A DNA stretch of 17,705 nucleotides from Gammaproteobacteria bacterium (GTDB lineage: Bacteria > Pseudomonadota > Gammaproteobacteria > Pseudomonadales > Halieaceae): positions 1 to 17,705 of the forward strand of contig JAOUDU010000008.1 in the NCBI GenBank assembly GCA_029859085.1, given 5' to 3'. Below, in pieces: positions 15,161 to 17,705 of this stretch. Position 1 is the stretch's first letter. Every line of letters begins with the position of its first letter. The notes under the pieces were generated by a model. The model saw only the letters and a program-made list of their open reading frames with translations, was not told where the DNA came from and searched no databases. A program made the translations under genes and the position numbers.

Positions 15161-16632
15161 TCCCAGCCCCGTGTGTTGACTTCCATTTCCCGGACTTTGG
15201 ACTGGAACGCTGAGCGCAGGCGTTGCAGTTCCTCCGGGTAGCGGTCAGAGGTGTCATAGGATTCACGGGGATCCTGCTGCAAGTCAAACAACCATTCCTT
15301 TTGCCCTACGGGAATGCCCATGGGCCAGTTGTCAGTACTGTAAAACACTGGCGCGGGCCCCCGGTACTTGAACCGCTGGTCGCGAACAGCGAATAGCCTT
15401 TTTCCATCGTAGTAGTACAGATACTCATGGGGCGAGACCGCACCCCGGGTAAGAACGTCGAGGATGCTGCGTCCATCCATCACACGATCGGATGGCGCCG
15501 GCAGGTCGAGCACATCCAGGATAGTCGGGAGTAAATCCGTTCCCATCGCCATTGCAGGCTCTGTCCTGCCGCCCGTAATCACGCCTGGCCAATAGGCGAT
15601 AAAGGGTACACGCATGCCGCCTTCGAAGGTATTTCCCTTGCGTCCCCTGTGGTTGCCCGCATCTCCCAGAAACCACGGGCCATTGTCTGAAGAGATTATA
15701 ATCAGGGTGTTCTCCAGGTTACCCGTCCGCTCCAGTGTTGCGATGATTTCACCGACACTGTCATCCAGTTCCTCAAGGACGTCGCCGAACAGCCCTGCAT
15801 CAGACTTACCGCTTCGTTCCTGGCGCACCGACAGCGGATCGTGCGGGAAGTTGTGCGCGAAGTACAGGAAGAACCGATCATTCGCATGTTTCTGGATAAA
15901 GCCGACAGCTTCTTTCGTGTAGGTCTCATTAAGGTAACGCTGGTCCACCGGAGGATCCATAGCGATGGTGGTATCGCGATACAGTGCAAACGGAGCCATG
16001 TCATTGCTGTAAAGCGCGCCGAAAAAACTGTCAAAGCCCATGTCGTTGGGCAGGGAAGGGCTACGATCCCCCAGGTGCCACTTGCCCACCATACCAGTTG
16101 CGTAGCCGGCAGCCCGGAGCACGTCCGGCAGGGTAATTTCCTCGGAGGGGAGGCGAACATTCGCCTTGGGGTTCATAATGATGCTGGCGATGAATTCCGT
16201 GGGACTGCCGGTAGGATATACCACGTCGGGAAGGCCTGCCCGCGGGGCCAGGCGACCCGTCAGGAAGCCGGCTCGTGAAGGCGTGCATACAGGCGCTGGC
16301 GAATGGAAATCGCTGAGCATGACCCCTTCACGTGCCAGGCGGTCGATGTTCGGGGTTTTGATCATGTCGCTGCCAACGGCCCCAGCCCCAATGTCAGCGT
16401 AGCCCATGTCGTCGTAGAGGATGAAGACTATATTGGGACCGGCCAGTCCGGCCGCTTCACTTTTGTGTATTGCATCGAGGTAGGCTGTCTTGTTTGCGAG
16501 TCGCGCACTGTCATCTTCCTGGCCGAAGGTTGCCACCCGATATGCGACGAACAGCGCCAGCAGAAGTGCGAGGAATAGCAGGCTGCCCAGCAGTGACCTC
16601 AGTCGCTTCCAGAAGAATGAAATAAGTCCCAT
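15157..16632 (-). CDS. Membrane-anchored sulfatase (type I, Cys-type formylglycine)
   Basis: Hydrolyses a sulfate ester, probably in the periplasm. Residues 13-35 form one hydrophobic segment after a basic start, which would anchor the protein in the inner membrane with the catalytic domain outside. Catalytic features are complete: DD at 74-75 (YDDMGYAD), CTPSR at 116-120 where Cys116 is the residue oxidised to formylglycine, GKWHLG with Lys184 and His186, FPHDP with His264, SDNG with Asp316-Asn317, and GRKGNTFEGGMRVP with Lys332. The length of 491 fits S1-family sulfatases. A Cys-type site needs a maturation enzyme (FGE or anSME), and none is in this window. ATG 16632 has GAGGGAG about seven bases upstream. 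It is the first gene of a sulfatase-tetR operon. The substrate is unknown; the neighbouring glycosidases suggest a sulfated sugar or aglycone (inference). Confidence 0.94.
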   Translation of the reverse strand: MGLISFFWKRLRSLLGSLLFLALLLALFVAYRVATFGQEDDSARLANKTAYLDAIHKSEAAGLAGPNIVFILYDDMGYADIGAGAVGSDMIKTPNIDRLAREGVMLSDFHSPAPVCTPSRAGFLTGRLAPRAGLPDVVYPTGSPTEFIASIIMNPKANVRLPSEEITLPDVLRAAGYATGMVGKWHLGDRSPSLPNDMGFDSFFGALYSNDMAPFALYRDTTIAMDPPVDQRYLNETYTKEAVGFIQKHANDRFFLYFAHNFPHDPLSVRQERSGKSDAGLFGDVLEELDDSVGEIIATLERTGNLENTLIIISSDNGPWFLGDAGNHRGRKGNTFEGGMRVPFIAYWPGVITGGRTEPAMAMGTDLLPTILDVLDLPAPSDRVMDGRSILDVLTRGAVSPHEYLYYYDGKRLFAVRDQRFKYRGPAPVFYSTDNWPMGIPVGQKEWLFDLQQDPRESYDTSDRYPEELQRLRSAFQSKVREMEVNTRGWE

Positions 16633-16690
16633 ATGAAACTCCCTCGGGCCGGGTCATTTAGAAATTTTTGTTCAACCAGCTTTTCAAGCT

Positions 16691-16727
16691 GCCTTGCCGC
16701 TTACGCGTGAATCGTGCGCCGCAAGGC
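16691..16727. promoter_or_regulatory. Inverted repeat upstream of the sulfatase-tetR operon, candidate operator
   Basis: GCCTTGC (16691-16697) pairs with GCAAGGC (16721-16727). Between them lies TTACGCGTGAA with a palindromic ACGCGT core. The location just upstream of an operon encoding a TetR regulator fits an autoregulatory operator, but no known site was recognised. Confidence 0.3.
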
Positions 16728-16783
16728 GATTTCGTGCAAATTAACACAATCGCGGCTTACCGAGAACTCAAGCCTCTACCTGT

Positions 16784-16810
16784 GTTGGGGTGGAGGGGGC
16801 CACCCCCAAC
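16784..16810. repeat. Strong G-rich/C-rich hairpin
   Basis: GTTGGGGTGG pairs with CCACCCCCAAC with a one-base bulge; the inner GGGGG-CCA-CCCCC is an alternative tight hairpin. No T-tract follows. Confidence 0.5.
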
Positions 16811-16857
16811 GGACTTTGAATTTGGATTCGTTCCGATCTTGACCGGTAAAACCAATC

Positions 16858-16897
16858 GCGGCTTGAATTGCGAATTCGCCAGGGACACCTTCCTGGC
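16858..16897 (+). repeat. Imperfect dispersed repeat, copy B, with adjoining hairpin
   Basis: 16858-16887 matches the intergenic copy at 4517-4546 at about 24 of 30 positions. It contains the 10-bp palindrome GCGAATTCGC (16870-16879), and 16878-16897 folds as GCCAGGGA/TTCCTGGC with one G-T pair and a four-base loop. Confidence 0.45.
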
Positions 16898-17021
16898 ACA
16901 GCATTTTCCATAGGTTTGATTTGTCAGCACAACACTGAGACCCGGCCTCCAAAGGCCCTGATTTCCTGCCAGCCCAGATTTCCATAAGGTTTAAACGATC
17001 AATCCCTCAATAAAAACCGCC

Positions 17022-17049
17022 TTGTTCAGTAAGTCAGAGCCTCTATAGT
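17022..17049 (+). promoter_or_regulatory. Candidate sigma-70 promoter for the 61-aa gene
   Basis: TTGTTC (17022-17027), a 16-bp spacer and TATAGT (17044-17049) match a housekeeping promoter well. It would start transcription about 40 bases before the ATG at 17098. Confidence 0.55.
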
Positions 17050-17097
17050 GGTCGCCGTGAACACATTTTAATTCATCCAGCGCAAAGAGAATCCCTT

Positions 17098-17283
17098 ATG
17101 AACACAAACAAACAGTCACACCAAGACCCGGCACAGGCAGCGTCCCTTTCAGCGGGTCAGCGTTTCGGTCGATGGCTAGAGGATCCCATGGGAGGCGTTG
17201 TTGCCGCCTCGATAGCTACTATCGGCTCGTTTGGCGTCGTACTCTCCGGCATCTGGGCGATCAACGTGGTTTTGGCAAATTAA
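17098..17283 (+). CDS. Small single-helix membrane protein, unknown function
   Basis: A 61-residue protein with a polar, Gln-rich N-terminus (about 1-20), a short amphipathic QRFGRWLEDPMG stretch (21-32) and one hydrophobic, Gly/Ala-rich segment (about 33-58) reaching nearly to the C-terminus. It would sit in the inner membrane. The ATG has a purine-rich AAAGAGAA sequence upstream and a good promoter at 17022-17049, which supports a real, separately transcribed gene. I do not recognise the family. It is not obviously part of the sulfatase unit, which runs the other way. Confidence 0.6.
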   Translation: MNTNKQSHQDPAQAASLSAGQRFGRWLEDPMGGVVAASIATIGSFGVVLSGIWAINVVLAN

Positions 17284-17448
17284 CCAGGCCAGGCCGCGGA
17301 AATCCAGCCTTGCGGTCTCAGGCCACCGCCCTGACCAGTCAACAAACGCTATTATCCAGGTATCCCGATGATACTGCGTGCCGTTGAGTTTAAAGAAGAG
17401 ATCGTCAAAGAGGAAATTGTCGCCATAGTCCTGGTGTTCCCGCTTCAA

Positions 17449-17500
17449 TCAATCTGTAGAGACTGCGCTTGCTGATATGCTACCAATCCCTGCAGATTGA
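17449..17500. repeat. 11-bp inverted repeat with 30-nt loop
   Basis: TCAATCTGTAG (17449-17459) and CTGCAGATTGA (17490-17500) pair over 11 positions with one G-T pair. It lies just after the stop of the right-edge minus-strand gene (17524), so it could be its transcript end or a small structured RNA. The stretch 17284-17448 shows no supported gene. Confidence 0.45.
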
Positions 17501-17523
17501 CTTGTAAGAACCGCAGCCATACG

Positions 17524-17705
17524 TCATGACCCTTTAATGGGCGGCAGCCCTGCCTCCGCACGTACTTCGTCCATGGCCTTGCGCAGCTGAGTGGCCCAGC
17601 GTCTGAACATCCTGTCTGCCTCGGCTCGATTGGTTACACTGTTGGCCCACCGAGCAACCCCATAATCGCGCGCCTTTCGTCGGTCTACCAGACGCGCCAA
17701 AATCT
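17524..17705 (-). CDS. C-terminal end of an unidentified protein, truncated by the window edge
   Basis: Reading leftward from the window edge, one frame stays open for about 60 codons and stops with TGA at 17524-17526. The peptide is rich in Arg, Ala and Glu with helical spacing (for example RKARDYGVARWANS and DRMFRRWATQLRKAMDEV) and ends AGLPPIKGS. Composition and codon pattern look like genuine coding sequence, but no family was recognised from this tail. Confidence 0.55.
   Translation of the reverse strand, partial: ILARLVDRRKARDYGVARWANSVTNRAEADRMFRRWATQLRKAMDEVRAEAGLPPIKGS

Larger units (their letters stand above)
16633..17097. other. 465-bp structured intergenic region
   Basis: No gene is supported. 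It holds, left to right: a CAGCTT/AAGCTG hairpin (16677-16691); a GCCTTGC/GCAAGGC inverted repeat (16691-16697 and 16721-16727) around an ACGCGT core, about 60-95 bp upstream of the sulfatase start; the 12-mer CAATCGCGGCTT at 16747-16758, repeated at 16853-16864; a G-rich/C-rich hairpin; dispersed repeat copy B with its own hairpin; and the promoter of the small gene at 17098. The sulfatase promoter must also lie here on the minus strand, but I cannot point to convincing -35/-10 boxes. Confidence 0.5.

Noticed and set aside
17176..17448. 90-codon minus-strand frame
   Set aside because: Starts with TTG immediately after a stop, has no ribosome site and overlaps the better supported 61-aa gene. 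Its first third looks somewhat protein-like, so a decayed fragment is possible but unsupported.

Overview
The window looks like chromosome from a Gram-negative, probably marine gammaproteobacterium of the Halieaceae/Spongiibacteraceae kind. This is inferred from protein style only: outer-membrane barrels, a large TonB-dependent receptor with an EEVLVTA TonB-box region, a YrbG-like antiporter, and single acyl-CoA dehydrogenase and TetR genes scattered among catabolic genes. No rRNA, convincing tRNA, CRISPR array, transposase or integrase was seen.

Left part (1-5715). A 5'-truncated DUF2141-MipA/OmpV outer-membrane protein is followed by a second secreted, probable beta-barrel protein. Then comes a deletion-scarred remnant of a DASS/SLC13 anion:sodium symporter on the minus strand, and about 730 bp with no convincing gene. 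An intact YrbG-type Ca2+/Na+ (CaCA) antiporter follows and ends at a perfect 9-bp hairpin. An acyl-CoA dehydrogenase lies on the minus strand. It has Asp where the family usually has the catalytic Glu, and it sits between two copies of an 11-nt direct repeat.

Central part (5716-14458). A 428-bp regulatory gap with a 12-bp palindrome leads into four same-strand genes that form a likely operon: a TonB-dependent receptor (757 aa), a GH94-like (alpha/alpha)6-barrel protein with a twin-arginine-type signal (809 aa), a GH3 beta-glucosidase of the BglB type without a signal peptide (835 aa from the preferred start), and a metallo-beta-lactamase-fold hydrolase. The last starts at a TTG inside the end of the GH3 gene, behind a strong Shine-Dalgarno sequence.

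Right part (14459-17705). Converging on that operon is a minus-strand pair joined by an ATGA overlap: a membrane-anchored, Cys-type (CTPSR) sulfatase followed by a TetR-family regulator. A structured, repeat-containing intergenic region separates them from a 61-aa one-helix membrane protein with a readable promoter. The window ends in a 10-11 bp inverted repeat and the C-terminal end of an unidentified minus-strand gene.

Taken together (inference), the centre and right read as a locus for importing and dismantling a glycosylated, possibly sulfated, compound. The receptor brings it across the outer membrane, the exported GH94-like enzyme and anchored sulfatase act in the periplasm, GH3 removes glucose-like residues in the cytoplasm, the MBL enzyme opens an ester or lactone, and TetR regulates. 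The most unusual member is the GH94-like protein. It keeps the DWND acid motif but seems to lack the usual phosphate-binding motifs and carries an export signal, so it may be a periplasmic hydrolase rather than a phosphorylase.
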